64,000 nt of DNA, from positions 868,001 to 932,000 of the forward strand of contig CP114123.1 in assembly GCA_029959195.1 (NCBI GenBank). The letters run 5' to 3'. Shown here one piece after another: positions 30,108 to 42,387 of this stretch. The translations under genes and the position numbers were made by a program. Each line of letters opens with the position of its first letter. Position 1 is the first letter of the stretch. The notes under the pieces were generated by a model that was not told the DNA's origin, searched no databases, and was given only the letters and a program-made list of their open reading frames with translations. The DNA is from Dictyophora rubrovolvata (taxonomy: Eukaryota; Basidiomycota; Agaricomycetes; Phallales; Phallaceae).

Positions 30108-31551
30108 TCAGGCTAAAGTGTAATTCGGCGGCAGTTCCACCACATTATCCATACCCGAACTTATTATACGTAATCCGCTGTCTTCATGCTGTAATCGCAC
30201 GAGCGGCGCTCCTTCCACCAGATTTGAATTTGAATTGAGCGGTGAGACGTATGAACTCTGTACTTGTGCCGGTACCGACGACGACACAGACCCAGTATAC
30301 GGACCTTGTTGTGGTGAGCTAACCCGTGTTTGAGCATGAGCCGTTGATGTTGCAGTACCAGACTTTGTTCTTTGAGAAGTAGTGATACTGTTAGACAACC
30401 CTGGTTCACGCGTCGCAGGTGACTGAGGAGCGTGAGATGCGTCTATCAGGAAAGGCGTTATGGTTTCATCTGCCCGTAGCTCTCTGCTCCTTGACCGTCT
30501 GCGGTATACGAATAGTAGAGCGACCATCAAACTGATTCCTGCGATACCCCCTACGACTCCTCCAACTATAACGCCGATAGGTTTTCCATGTGGGGATGTT
30601 TCAGAGGGTGAGGATGGAGGAGACGGTGAAGCTGGAAGAGAAGGTGAGGATGGAAGAGATGGGGAGGATATGGATGAGGATGCATTTGTAATAAAGAGAT
30701 TATTCAAGGTCAAAGGGGTCACGGAATCGTTCCCCAGATAGCGGACAAAAAGAGTATGCGATCCTTGTTCTAAAACATCGGTGATGAAAAATGGAATATT
30801 AAAAGTGTCGCTTGAGTTAGAAGCTCCAGGAGGTAAACCTGGGAGAGTGAAAGATACCAAAGGGCCGTCGTCAATGGAGTATTCGGCGGAAGAAGGCGCA
30901 TGAGGTTCTGATCCTGGAATAATCCCGAACCACCCTACCCGATTTCCTACAAAAGATACATTGGCGAAGGCATTCGTAGCTTCTGTCATGTTCGCTGTGA
31001 ATCCACCTAGCTCTGTCCATTCCGGACTATATGTTATTGAAGGGTCTACGTTGGGTATTATAATGGTGGCATTGTTGAGTGGAACATCGACCGAAGGCGC
31101 ATATTGTAAATTGTCAAGGAAGAAGGACGAGCCTTGCGTGGAGGTGGAGATGTTAACGACGAGCTCATGGGATCCATCTGAGAAATTTGATGTGCATAGA
31201 TGAACATTGTTTTGTTCCGTTGAAATGGAGGGAGTAATAATAACACCGTCGATTAAGCATTCCAATTTGAGTTGACTCGATGAGCTGTCGGTAATAAGTC
31301 CCAGCACACTAATATAAGTCCCTTGTGAAAATATATTAGCATGAAAGATGTTTGAGTGAGGCTATCAATAATTTACCGCTGAACGAGAATGTGAAACTAC
31401 TATCCGATGTTGTCATGTGAAGTGTGTCTTCTAAAGGTGGTCCGAAACTGCCTAAAGTCTGAAAAGACGAAGAATTGGATAAAGACCAGTCTCCTGCGTA
31501 GTTTATCCGGGCATCCTGGTTGCTCACAACAATTAAACGGGAGTTTGCCAT
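30108..31551 (-). CDS. Array copy J: subfamily-2 membrane protein with PPxY tail
   Basis: Exons 31551-31377 and 31321-30108 give 462 residues. I chose the ATG giving MANSRLIVVSNQDARINYAG because it aligns with other copies; an ATG 16 codons upstream is also in frame. Repeat 1 has LECLIDG, HLC and FLDNLQYAPS. Repeat 2 has NVDPSITYSPEW, SFVGNRVGWFGII and AEYSIDDGPLVSF. A Ser-Pro-Leu-rich linker leads to the helix (about 305-330, GVIVGGVVGGIAGISLMVAL), followed by YRRRSRSRE. The tail of about 130 residues holds LQHEDSGLRIISSG and ends VVELPPNYTLA. The gene looks whole and is the right-hand end of the array. Function is unknown. Confidence 0.86.
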
Positions 31552-32089
31552 CGAGTTTTCAGTCGAGGTTGTGGTGTTGTCAAAATCACTGGTCCACACT
31601 ACATCCCTTCCCGGTTCACCAGCAGCTAAACGCTTGGAGGCGACACCTCATCTCAGACCCACTAGCCCCAACAATGAATGTGATCGGCAATGAGGCGTCA
31701 ATTCAAAAACTGGACGTGATGCTATTCAAACGCTTATCGCGCTACAGAGCCTCTGCTATAAATACTGAGGACGTGAGAACACGAAAAGACTGATAATAAT
31801 GCAAAGAAGATTGATAGAGGACCTAAACTCCTAGCGTTGTCACATTTGGATCCGAATTACGTGCGAATTTTTTGATGAATTTACAATAGCAAAAAAAAAA
31901 GGTCGGAGACGTTCTGAGGTGCGCCATCAACTGCATCGTATTCCAAACTTGTCGAGCCCAATTGTCGAACCCAATTTGTAAGTGGCAGCAAATCAAATAT
32001 CTTACTGATTGATGTATGCCTCAGCTACTGTGAATTTTCAGTTTCGATCCCTGATCTCACATATCATAATTTAGTAATAAAAATATCAA
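31552..32089. other. Right border of the array
   Basis: No gene is recognised between copy J and the hydrolase. The A-rich run near 31890 is the only simple feature. Confidence 0.4.
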
Positions 32090-33347
32090 TCAAAGTTTTG
32101 TCTTGACACCTGTTTTCCAAATACCCCCTTGCAGTGTCCCTTCCCTAGCTTGCTCAAACCATTCAAGAATTGTTTCGTTCACTTCGTCATGTTTCTGTTG
32201 ATATCCATTGTGATTAATGACGGGCAAATGATAGAATGCATAAACATACCCCAATGAAATTATGATTGGCCCCTTCGACCATATGTAACGTATGCGTACC
32301 GGGACTTCGAGTAGACAATGCACGGTGATATATGACACCATCGTATCTAGAAAGCAATAGCGGTCTTTCAATATCAACTGTCGGAAAGAGAAACGAAGCT
32401 GCAAATTACGGAGGAACGATTTCGTCAGCAAGACCTTGCAGTGTCAACACGTGAATCTGTTGAGGGAATTGATCCCACATGTAGCTGGTATCCCAGGACG
32501 CAAATCGCTCAACATCGCCGTCGAAAATCTTTCCTATTTTTTCTTGTCCTGCCACTCTTACCTTCCATTCATAATAACCTTGTTTCTTTATCGACGGTCC
32601 ATAAATGGCAAGACGCTCTTACCCAGGAAAGCGAAGTTCATCAGGCCCTAAGCCGGCGGCATGAAAATATGGAAAGATCCTACCTAAAACTCTCTTGCAA
32701 AGATTATTAGCTCAACATCTCTTAAAAATCTTTGGAAGCGTTACCTTCATACGGAACCGCCCCGCGCAGTTAACGTAATAAGAAACATTACGACCTTCCG
32801 GGGTTGAAGCAACCCATTTAAGAGAGACGATAGCTCCACGGGAATGTCCAACAACCATATCAACTGTATAGCCTAACACCTTGCTTAGGAACGCCACGAC
32901 AGCACGAATGTCAGTTACATCATTAGAAAAGTCGGATACATTCCACGGTCCACCGGTTTCATGATTGCCACTGAAACATCGCTTCCTAAGATCTTAAGAA
33001 TTCAAAAAAAAATTGTACTTACCGGAAATCAAATCTAAAAGAATCCATTGGTAGCATCTTCGCGAGTCGCTTCTGGAATAAATAGTCTTTATGTCTGGAG
33101 AACATTTATCTTTCAAAGACAGTTGCATGATAAAAGACTAGAGTAACCCACCCCATGACACCGTGGCATATCTATTAGAACATGATTAGCCATTTCTAAC
33201 AAAACTTGACCTAATGAAACGTCAAACCAGCGCGATTTTCCTTCCATGGGTGGGCAAGTCAGGTTCAACCTGCTCTAAATCACCAGCAATCTTTATATTC
33301 TGATCATCTGGATGAGGAATATAGAACCTGGTCGTTTTCTTTGACAT
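32090..33347 (-). CDS. Alpha/beta hydrolase (ectomycorrhiza-regulated-esterase-like)
   Basis: It starts MSKKTTRFYIPHPDDQNIKI. Spliced sequence continues ICHGVMGHKDYLFQKRL, DSFRFDFRGNHETGGPWN, VDMVVGHSRGAIVSLKWVAS, VRVAGQEKIGKIFDGDVERF, VLTLQGLADEIVPP and HTLHMVEGANHNFIG, ending GGIWKTGVKTKL. The nucleophile elbow G-H-S-R-G, an Asp in LADEIVP and a His in GANHNF give a complete catalytic triad. Introns with GT-AG ends near 33130-33270, 32970-33030 and 32210-32400 fit. The junction between the GRFRMK and QGYYEWK exons (about 32620-32760) is unsettled. The similarity to mushroom 'ectomycorrhiza-regulated esterase' proteins is from memory. It is an intracellular serine hydrolase; substrate unknown. 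Confidence 0.83.
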
Positions 33348-34040
33348 TTATCGATGAAAAGCGAAAGTTTAGGGTATTTGGAAAACCGGACGAAAGTGCG
33401 ACGAGGGCATCCGGACTGCACAGTAGCCGGGTGTAAAAATAGATGCTCACGTCACATTATCCCAGCGGAGTTCTAATGCCGAGACGCTGGCGTTGTTAGG
33501 CGTTGTTTGTCCAATGCTTCGTGGTGGCAAGCACCGTATTGAATTACAAAAGCTAAACAGATAGACAATTTTCAAGACAATTTGTCCCATTCGTAACAAA
33601 ATGCTTGTAAGTTGGATCTGGCCTTTTTGGTAGCGTGACTCGTCTTAACCTGTTACAGTATCAACTTGCTATACTTTTGCATTGCATTTGCAAATGCTTC
33701 GCAAAACTGGAATAAAGCTTTCATTTTGAAACTAAATAGAGCGTATCACATCCTTTTGAAACTAATCGCTGTGTTGTGCTCCACCGTTGCTCAATGTCTC
33801 AAAATAAACGAACTTACCTTAATCCGTGCGATGGACATACACTATGTACCCAAAACCCTCAGATCTCCCAATATTATTTACGTAAAACCCGATTAAGATA
33901 CACAGAATCGGTTTTGGCTGTGACCGCCGACTATATTTTCAAGGTAAGAAAAAGTATATCCATCCGTTCTAAGGGTCATCTAAAAAACGTGCCTAACGCT
34001 GGCCCTCTATAGCTACGAGTCTAACTAAGCCAGACAACTT
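33348..34040. other. Intergenic between hydrolase and transporter
   Basis: No gene or RNA is recognised. Two short plus-strand frames near 33666-34012 have no family features. Confidence 0.4.
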
Positions 34041-36300
34041 CTAATCGGGATGCTGTCTTTCCCGCTCAGTGGCTTTCAGCCGCCATTCTCCTCCTTTGCG
34101 TATAGTTAGCAAAACCATCAAGGAGGCCAACACCATTATTCCAGCCCAAAGGGTGTATAGACCTCCGTCACCCAGTGCATTCTGTAAGTGGTACTAGACT
34201 TTCTGACAATAATAATGAAACGGGAGATCGTAACACACCTGCAACGGCACAGCGAGTTCTGCTGCAACGAAACCAGCCAAACCTCTGCAAAAGCTGTTAG
34301 TGGCTACGGCAGTAGAAGAGCGTCCGACATTTGCATCAACAATGTAAGCCAAAGTACTAGAATAAATCCAGCTAAAAACAGCATTAGATCATAGTTGGAT
34401 AAATGTTTAAAAATATTACTCGCATAGAAGAAAATCCGACAAAAAATAGAGCGACGCAGATTCCAGCAACGTTTACGTGCTTTTCTGCCATCCAAGCATA
34501 CGCAATCAATGACGGCGGCAAAACGAACATCATAGGTATGGTGCTTCTTAATCGGTCCTAGAATACGGATAACATATACACCTCCATTCCGCAGATGAAA
34601 AGTACAAACCTCACTATCTACTTTCCCTCCTTTACTTTCACTGCATCTCCTTAAAACATGGTCAGACCATTTCCCTCCCAACAAACTTCCGGTCATGCTT
34701 CCTAACAACCATAAACTTCATAGGATTATCTTTGTGTACATCGGGGGAGACGCACCTATTCCAAAGGCCAAAAGGATCAAACCAATTTTTAACGACCCAA
34801 ATGAATATGGGGCTGCAGACAATGTCAACACAACCGTGTATGTAATACAATAAGTAAACCCAAATATCATTGCTTGAAGTGAATCAGATCGAATTTGTCA
34901 TTACAGATATGATCGCATACCAGATGGAAACAAGATCGAAAGGTTATTCATACGCCGCATGACTACTCCAATAGGTCGAATTGGATTGACTTCCTTTATA
35001 CTCAATCGTATTTCATCTATAGAAGGCTGTCGGCTGGCTTCTAGATCCCGGGGATGAGATTTCTCCTTCCGCTTAGACTCTTCATGATGCCGTCTCACTT
35101 TTTCCCGGTCTTCGCGTTCCTTCAAAAGATGACGGAGCGCGCTTTGGTATGCCAAGCTACGCTGTCGACGAAACGTATCTTTGAAAAAGATAAAGCTGAT
35201 TAATGCGATTCCAGCAAAAATACAAAGGAAGTAGAATGTAGCACGCCATGATAAAAGTTGCGTTGCTGCGCCACCAATCAAAGGCCCCAGAGACGGTCCC
35301 AGCAAAGGCGTTGCATAATAAATTCCTACGACTGTCCCACGTTCATGAGGCTCAAAGATATCCTGTAGGCACATTAAAACGATTTCTACAGCAGAGTAAA
35401 AATATAATTACAGCGAGAGTGGCAGCTCCAATGGTCAACACTGCACTTCCCTGGTGAGAATTTTAGAATCAAGCCCATATTGAAAGAGGAAAACGTCCTA
35501 CTCCAATGGCCTGTACCACTCTCATTGCAAGTAGAAGTCCTATGCTATGAGCGGATCCAGCCACACCGCATCCAATAACGTATAACTATTTTGCCCACCC
35601 AGCCTTAATATCAATAACGGTAGAGAATATGCTAACTTACGGAGATGGAAACTAAATAGACAATCTATCCGCATTTATTATTATGTGGTACGTTTTAGTG
35701 GCTCAAAGGTAACATACCTTTCTGCCTTGGATTTCACTAATTGCACTCCACAGTAATGGAGTTGCTCCTTGCATCAAGATGAATATCGACAGACTCAGAG
35801 AAATTTCTTGGTCGCTTGCATGTAAGTCCGCTTTGATGTTATCAATAGCAGCTAATTGAGAGAAAAGTTTCAGTCTATTAAAAAAATAGTAGATTCATGT
35901 CGTTTCAGACACGGAGAAGAACCCAGTCTTCGTGGAGTGAATAGTGTGAGTGTTTACTCACGATTATAGATATTGATTCCCATCGTGGCTATTAAACTCG
36001 CGGAGGCTATGTTCGCAAGAATAAAGTTCTTCAATTCGTCATTCAGCTAGGGTTACATCTGCGAATATCGATGAAGCATATAACTACCTTTCGTCTTCTG
36101 GACCATTTCCGTGGGTCATTTTCAACATAAACATGTTCAATGTCAACTGCGGGAGGGGACTGTTCCTCAGGTTCGGTAGATGCATGATCAATGCTCTTCT
36201 CTTTACTCGGAGGCAGCACGACGTCATGGCCAATTCCTTCGTGGAGCGTCGAAGTGGCCGTAGGAGTCGTCGAATACTCGCGGCCTTTGCTCTCAGTCAT
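34041..36300 (-). CDS. MFS exporter, DHA1 (drug:H+ antiporter) type
   Basis: It starts MTESKGREYSTTPTATST. The acidic/Ser cytosolic N-terminus contains DPRKWSRRRK, the usual lead-in to helix 1 of fungal DHA1 transporters. Downstream exons give DIFEPHERGTVVGIYYATPL with LGPSLGPLIGG (35270-35370), the antiporter motif of helices 4-5. FYFLCIFAGIALISFIFF follows, then a long charged central loop (RREDREKVRRHHEESKRK type, about 80 residues) and later helices. The end LYTLWAGIMVLASLMVLLTI is followed by GGEWRLKATERERQHPD. Several short introns interrupt it; not every junction was fixed. It probably exports small molecules at the plasma membrane; Qdr-type is the nearest group by motif. Substrate unknown. 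Confidence 0.85.
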
Positions 36301-36790
36301 AGCAGCAATAGGGGGGTATTTTACAGGATGGGTGGCCCTTGAATGAAGGTGGTATATAAGAGATTACAGATGAGCAGCGAGGTGAAAGAAGATTTGACCC
36401 ATGACTTTTTTCCTCAGCGAGGGCAGCTAATTTAAGTCGTGCACCGTGAGTCGGGACCCTAGTACCGGTGAGGCCGTGGAGTGCCGACATGTGTTTTCGG
36501 AGATGTTCGGGCGGCGCATGCTCGGCTTTGTTCTGCCGAAGCAGCGAGCTACTTTTAGCGACGGCTTTTGACCCAACCCTGCCCAATCTAATATCCTTAT
36601 TGGCGCTTTTACGCATTGCAATTCAATCGAAGTCGACATCATGACTCATCTGAATCAACACTGCACATGTTTACTCACGTAAAGCAAATTACTGGGTGAA
36701 TTGAAAAAAAGGTAATTATTAGACTACAACAACGTAACCCTACAGCCCAAATTTATAACAAAGCAAAAAAAAAGGGAAAGAAGAAATGTC
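36301..36790. other. Intergenic, MFS promoter side
   Basis: No gene is recognised between the MFS start and the Rad60-like stop. Confidence 0.4.
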
Positions 36791-38462
36791 CTAAAGGCCA
36801 ATAATTTCAACCATGTCCCCATCCTCCAAGTCACAATCGGATATCGGCGCATTCGGATCCTGTTTTTCACCATCCACATATAACCGAGCCAAACTCGCTT
36901 TCTTAGCTGGGACAGTTAATCCCTTCTCCTTAACCATGATCGTAAGGAAGGCCTTCACGATTTTGCCGCATGTTGTGGCAGGTCGGACGCTTAGAGGGAT
37001 ACTCAGGTTCGCCGCTCGGACAATGAGCTTAAACTTCTCGTTGGAGTCATCCGCGGATGTTTCCGAAGTTGGCGTGTCTGCACGTTCTGAGCTTTCATCG
37101 TTTTCATGTTGATGCGGTGGAGGCGTGATGAAACGCGTATTCATGGTTTCATATGTCGACTTATGGCAAGCCTCTGAATCAAGTTTTTTAAGCTAACCCT
37201 GCATCCAAGGCCTCGTTTCAATTACTCACCAAGGTCAAATTCGTCCCAAATACCGAGTCCTTGAGGGCCCATAGTAGTGTAAACATGTTTCCCACCGTGT
37301 AGAAGTCTCACTTCCGGTAGTAGAACCCGCATTTCTTGAGAAATCTTTTCAGCTATTTGCCGAAGGGAATCTGTCTTCAAGCACAATGCGTAAGGGAGAA
37401 TTGTCAAAGCACATACAATAAGTCAAACCTTTCTAATGTTGAAAACCCACTGCTTCGGCGCAGGCCGATGCGGACCAGGTGGATATATCCAACTGACCCG
37501 TATAGTGACAGACGAAGTAGATGCTTGTTCGGAATCAAGTGAAGATTTATTTAGATCTATTGATATCAAAAATATAACACCAACGTTTACACAAATACAT
37601 AAATAATACTTACTCCTGTTCCCAACTCTTTCAATAATATGCCTTAATGAAGGATCAATGGGTTCTTCTCCAGGATCCATGATATCGTCATCTTCAATCA
37701 CGTTGACAGGAGGATCGTGTTTTTCTGGAGCCACTGTTTCAGCCTCAAGAACTCGCCTAATAAAAGCTTAAACATCGTTGCTTGTATTGTTAATCGCGTA
37801 TGCCTACCTTATGGCCATCTGAGTACGAAGACGTTCTTGTTCGGTGAGTACTGGGGGAGGTGTCAAAGACCGGGATCGACTTCGTGCTCTTTTCGAATGG
37901 GTTTGACTCGGACCAGCCTGATCATTATCTTCATCCGATAGATCAATCACAGTATTAACATATCTTTCGGGCTTTCTTAGCAACTCTCTATGAAAGGATC
38001 GGTGCTAAGATGCAAGAGTTTCGATGCAAATTTCAGAAGTAGACCCACGCTACGGTATCTTGATTAATCCACCCTGATGCACCCGTCGTTTTTCTTGCAA
38101 CATTCTTTTTAGACCGCGGCTGTGGTCTAGGGGTTCCACCTTCAGAAGCGGTATTATCGCTTTCACCCTCATCAGAACTCAATTCCTCCACTGTATTCGA
38201 AGCAGTCGTCGCAGCAACTTCTATTTATAAAGTAAAATGATCTGAATGAAACAATATACTTCGATAATATGATATGCCACGAACTAGCAGCACGCTCTTC
38301 AACTTCTCTCAGACTCCGTCCTTGGTTGCGTATGAAGAAGCTATCGTCATCGTCGCTTTTCTTAGAAGGTGCCCTAGATGATTCAGAGGTGGTAGGTATA
38401 GGTGAGGAAGGTACGGCAGCTTTGTCGACAGGACGTGGGCGTGGTCGTGGTCGAGGTGGCAT
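36791..38462 (-). CDS. Rad60/Esc2/NIP45-like protein with two SUMO-like domains
   Basis: It starts MPPRPRPRPRPVDKAAVPSS, with a Pro/Arg-rich N-terminus and DDDDSFFIRNQGRSLREVEE. A middle exon carries RYVNTVIDLSDEDNDQAG, a textbook SUMO-interacting motif (hydrophobic VIDL plus acidic run). An RS-rich stretch and VNVIEDDDIMDPGEEP, a second possible SIM, follow. SUMO-like domain 1 reads TIRVSWIYPP ... LRQIAEKISQEM ... RLLHGGKHVY (37220-37520). SUMO-like domain 2 reads FKLIVRAANLSIPLSVRPAT ... SDCDLEDGDMVEIIGL (36791-37030) and ends the protein, as in Rad60. The family scaffolds SUMO and Smc5/6-linked DNA repair in the nucleus. Five or so short introns. No break is seen. Confidence 0.88.
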
Positions 38463-38804
38463 TTCTGATTTGAAACGCGTGACACCATGCGCGCGCGAAG
38501 GGGCAGTACTTCAAGTTGTCGCTGAGACACGTAAAAATGTGGTTAATCAAGTTTATAAAGGTTTGGGGAATGTGATACAGATTGAAACTATTAATCAATG
38601 TATAAATGACAAACGAAATATGCGAACATCGAGGGTATGAAAAGCAAGAAAATAAAATGGGAATGGGTAAAAAATTGGAACATGGGGAATGCGCAGAATG
38701 AAGAGAGATGGCAATCGGGGAAAGTGTCGTGAAAGCACATAGAATTCAAGATTAGGAAAAAGACGTGGAAAACTTTGGGCGTAGGGATTTGAGTGCCAGG
38801 AGTT
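38463..38804. other. Intergenic between VNX1-like and Rad60-like genes
   Basis: A short gap between two minus-strand genes; no feature is recognised beyond the expected terminator and promoter. Confidence 0.4.
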
Positions 38805-41800
38805 TCATCGCGTGAATAAGAAGGTATAGATCACATGGAGGTAGCGGTTGATAGGACTCAAAGAACCAGCAGAGAGAGATGTGACTGCAGGTTCTCCTAC
38901 CAAAGGTGGGGCAAAGTAGAACCCAGCACCCAAGACGAGGTAACTAGAAAATGAACAGGTTACCATTTTGTGTGGAAGAACACACGAAAGCACATACCTG
39001 AAAATGAGTATACTACCACGGTGATAGTTGGCTTTGGCTTCGATGTAAGTGTAGGTGAGTAAGAAGATGGAAAGAACCATAGTAATGACATCCCAACGCG
39101 GAAAGATCAGCCTTCGAGATGAAATCAATTCCCTTCACAAAAGAAACCAGGGGGATAAACGGCTTACGTGAAAGTATTAGCTACGGTGTCTTTAGCAGGA
39201 TGATGGTACCAAGCTGAAAACGCAACCATGGCTGGGATTTGTAACAGGCAGACTTGCAACGCATACGCAGATCCAATCTCCATGCTGTGATGTCAAAACA
39301 TCAACATCATACCGATCTCCTGCGAAAAGTAGATGAATGTATTTACCTAAGAAAAATGTTCCCATTCATAGCAAACGAGATCGCATTCATGAATTCAGTG
39401 GTGTTAGGGACCAGCGCAAAAAGAGTGATACCCAGGAACTTTTCCTGGATCCCCGATCCTTCCAGCACGACATCGACTACCTCAATAAGGATCTCTATCA
39501 AAAGAGTACGATTGTCAAACCCACGGAAAGCACTAGAGCACATGGATTGCCTTACCCGCAATGATGGCATACAAAAAGGTACAACCCAACAAAACGCTGG
39601 CACTAAGACCCCGACTCCACGACGGCGCATCGTGCCCTCCGTGTCCACCACCAGCTTCCTCCATCTCACGAGGACGTCCAGGAGAAATAGCATTTTGTTG
39701 GTGTCGTAGCGCAGACACAGTCGCAACAGCAACGGCTCTCGTAAAATCATCGGCCGTCATATTACCCTGCGGTTGCAATCCATGACTCTTAACAGCATGA
39801 TCAACACTTTCCAACACAGGGGCAAATGCCACTTGATTCATGATGTTTCGAGTTTGAGTCGGTGATAAGGAACGAGGGCATTCTTGAGCGTCGCTTACGG
39901 ACATTGCTCGAGGGGTTAGGAGTCCCGCATTAAATTGAGACCGGAATTGTTGTCCCGATACGCTACCCACCGTTGTAGCTTGACTAGGCTTCCTTTTGAG
40001 CTGATGTGTAGGCAAGGATCCCATCAAACCAAGCTGTGTCAGTCTATTAGACAAACTCAGACGATTTGAGCCGGGCGCGCCGACATCAAGAGGATGCATG
40101 AGCTGTTGTGGATTCTGCCAGATTTGCGAAGCATGGGTGCGGAGGGAAAACCATAGTCCAATCAAATATGACTAAAGGAGATTGATCAATCTGTAAGTAG
40201 CTCGATTGGAACGGAAACATACCAACAAAAGAATACCGGCGCAGAAGTACATAAACCCTTTGACCGTGTTTTGGTAGAAGGGATCTTCGACGGGATCAGG
40301 GTATTCATAATAGCAATGACTACATGTCCATGAATTCGGGACATTATCAGGGCACTTGTCACATATGAGTGTAAACTGAAATGACGATGATCAGGTAAAT
40401 ATGGTTGAATAGACAGATAAGGGAGCCTCACATTTCCATAGACTTGATAGAACATGGTTGGTGTCAAAACACCGATAATAGCCATTATCAGCATAGTACT
40501 GGTGACATTGGCACTCTTGGCATTGAACTTCTGTTCCTTTTTCCTCAGTGCTCCTCCACACATACTGAGACCTGGCATAAGAAGCACACCGGCCAAAACA
40601 CTGCCTACAATACTACCTTCCACAAGCCGACCCTTATTCTGAGTCAACGCGATACCGTACAAGATAACCTCAATAATACTACCAAAAGTAGCATTAATAA
40701 CAGCACCCATACCGATACTGCTTTGAGCACTTATGCTAGCGACCGCCATACCAATGAAATAAGACAAAGGAATGACGCTGAGTAAACTCAAAATGAAAAT
40801 GAGGGCGTGACCGGTGAGAAATGCCAAAGCACCAGGCAGCGGTAGCCCGGCCTCTTTGCGATGTTCCGCGATTGGCAACAGAACCAGACCATCGAATATA
40901 ACAAAGAATACGATGGGGATGAGATTAATGAACATGATGTTGACACCCCCGACCGTATATTTGTAATACCGCAGTCCTGCTGCACGATACGTGCAAAGGA
41001 GAACCGTAGAATGGTCAGACTGGGGAGCAGCCTGACCCGCACTAAGACGAGGCGATCCAGAAGTAGCCATGAGACCTGCTTGGGATTCATGAACACCTGA
41101 TGTAGGTTGAAAAGGAGCGGGGGACTGGACAGGTGCTGATTGAAAACGGATTCGTGTAGGGCGGCGCCATATATGTGTAAGAAGCTCCCAATTCAGCCTG
41201 GCCATGGGAATAGTAAGGACAAGGGCCCAACATATGAGTGTCACAATTAATAGAAGCGGTGCGATGATCGATATAAAAAGTAGCCAAAATGTCGCGGTCT
41301 GCAGTGCATGGATAACGGAGGTAGTCGCAACAACGACAGAAGGAGGATGGGCAATGCCGTACGTTTTGCCTGCTGTCCCAGTGAAAAGGCCTGTTCGCTC
41401 ATTGGGAAGCTCTGAGTCGTGAGTATGCAGACGTTGTGGTGTAATGGTAGAAAGTGTGGAATGGGTTGTCAGTGGAATGCGGGGTTCGGATTCGGTCGCG
41501 TGGATATTAGATTCAGGTGTGGAAGCGTTTCCTCTTATAGTGTCGGATGACGGGCTTGTTTGGTTTGGTTGAAGAGCGGCGTCGGGATGGGGGTCATCGT
41601 TGGTTGCTTTAACCTCGAGCTTGTTTTCGACATCACCCTCCAGATAGGCACCAAAGGGCCAGCAAATGTACCACGATAAGCCTATGACAAGTTTGCTGTA
41701 GGTATTCCCTCCGAATGATACGATCCATAAGACAACGGAAACAAGGAAGAAGATAATCGCCAGCCACCATCCGAAAAATACCGCCCAGAAGACATTGCCT

Positions 41801-42387
41801 GGGATGAAATGTCGGTCAATGGTGGCTTTCGGGACGGAATGCAGCCCCGCCTCTGCATCACGAGTGACGGTCCGAGACTTTTTGTACAGTGCAGGTTTCC
41901 AGATAGGCAATCCGAATGGATGTTCGTCATTGATAAGCAGTTGACGAGCCCTGACTGTCAGCGGATCCTCTTCGCTGAATTCGCGCTCCCGAAGCTCGGG
42001 GTCATCCTCGTCGTTGTTGTTCACAGCTCCGGACGCATTTGGAGTATCATCGTCGTCATCGTCATCATCTTCGCCAGATCCGTCCTTGCCGCTTTCATCG
42101 TCAGCGACCCTGCTCGCAGTCGACACACTGGTGCTCCGAGTAGGCCTCGGTGTTGTGCGTGGATATCTAGAACCCGACGTGCTCATCCTTCGAAGTGGAG
42201 GAGATGTCGGTCTATAGGCAGTAGGGGATGTCGGGAAATAACTCGTACCCTGATGATGGTGGACAGGAGCCTCAGAGAAAGTGCGACGCATTCCCGGAAC
42301 GCTAGGGCCTGGTGTAGGTGTCGAGGCGACTGAAAATCCGCCGTCATCGTCTGACATATTCGGTGGCGACGGTATATTCGTGGCCAT
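38805..42387 (-). CDS. VNX1: Vacuolar cation/H+ exchanger, VNX1-like (CaCA superfamily)
   Basis: It starts MATNIPSPPNMSDDDGGFSV. The long cytosolic N-terminus has an acidic run of eight Asp, then PFGLPIWKPALYKKSRTVTR, the hallmark of the Vnx1/YNL321w group. First exchanger repeat: GMGAVINATFGSIIEVILYG (41140-40600 region). Second repeat: GITLFALVPNTTEFMNAISF then AMNGNIFLS (39350-39420). The two are joined by a long Ser-rich loop with HAVKSHGLQPQGNMTADDF and a GGGHGGHD stretch. The end is GAGFYFAPPLVGEPAVTSLS ... IYTFLFTR. These proteins exchange Na+/K+ (and in related groups Ca2+) for protons at the vacuole or ER membrane. The main exon is unusually long (over 2 kb) for the window. Confidence 0.9.

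Noticed and set aside
41809-42333. 174-codon plus-strand frame
   Set aside because: Antisense to the low-complexity N-terminal exon of the VNX1-like gene; its composition follows from the GC-rich, acidic-codon sense strand.
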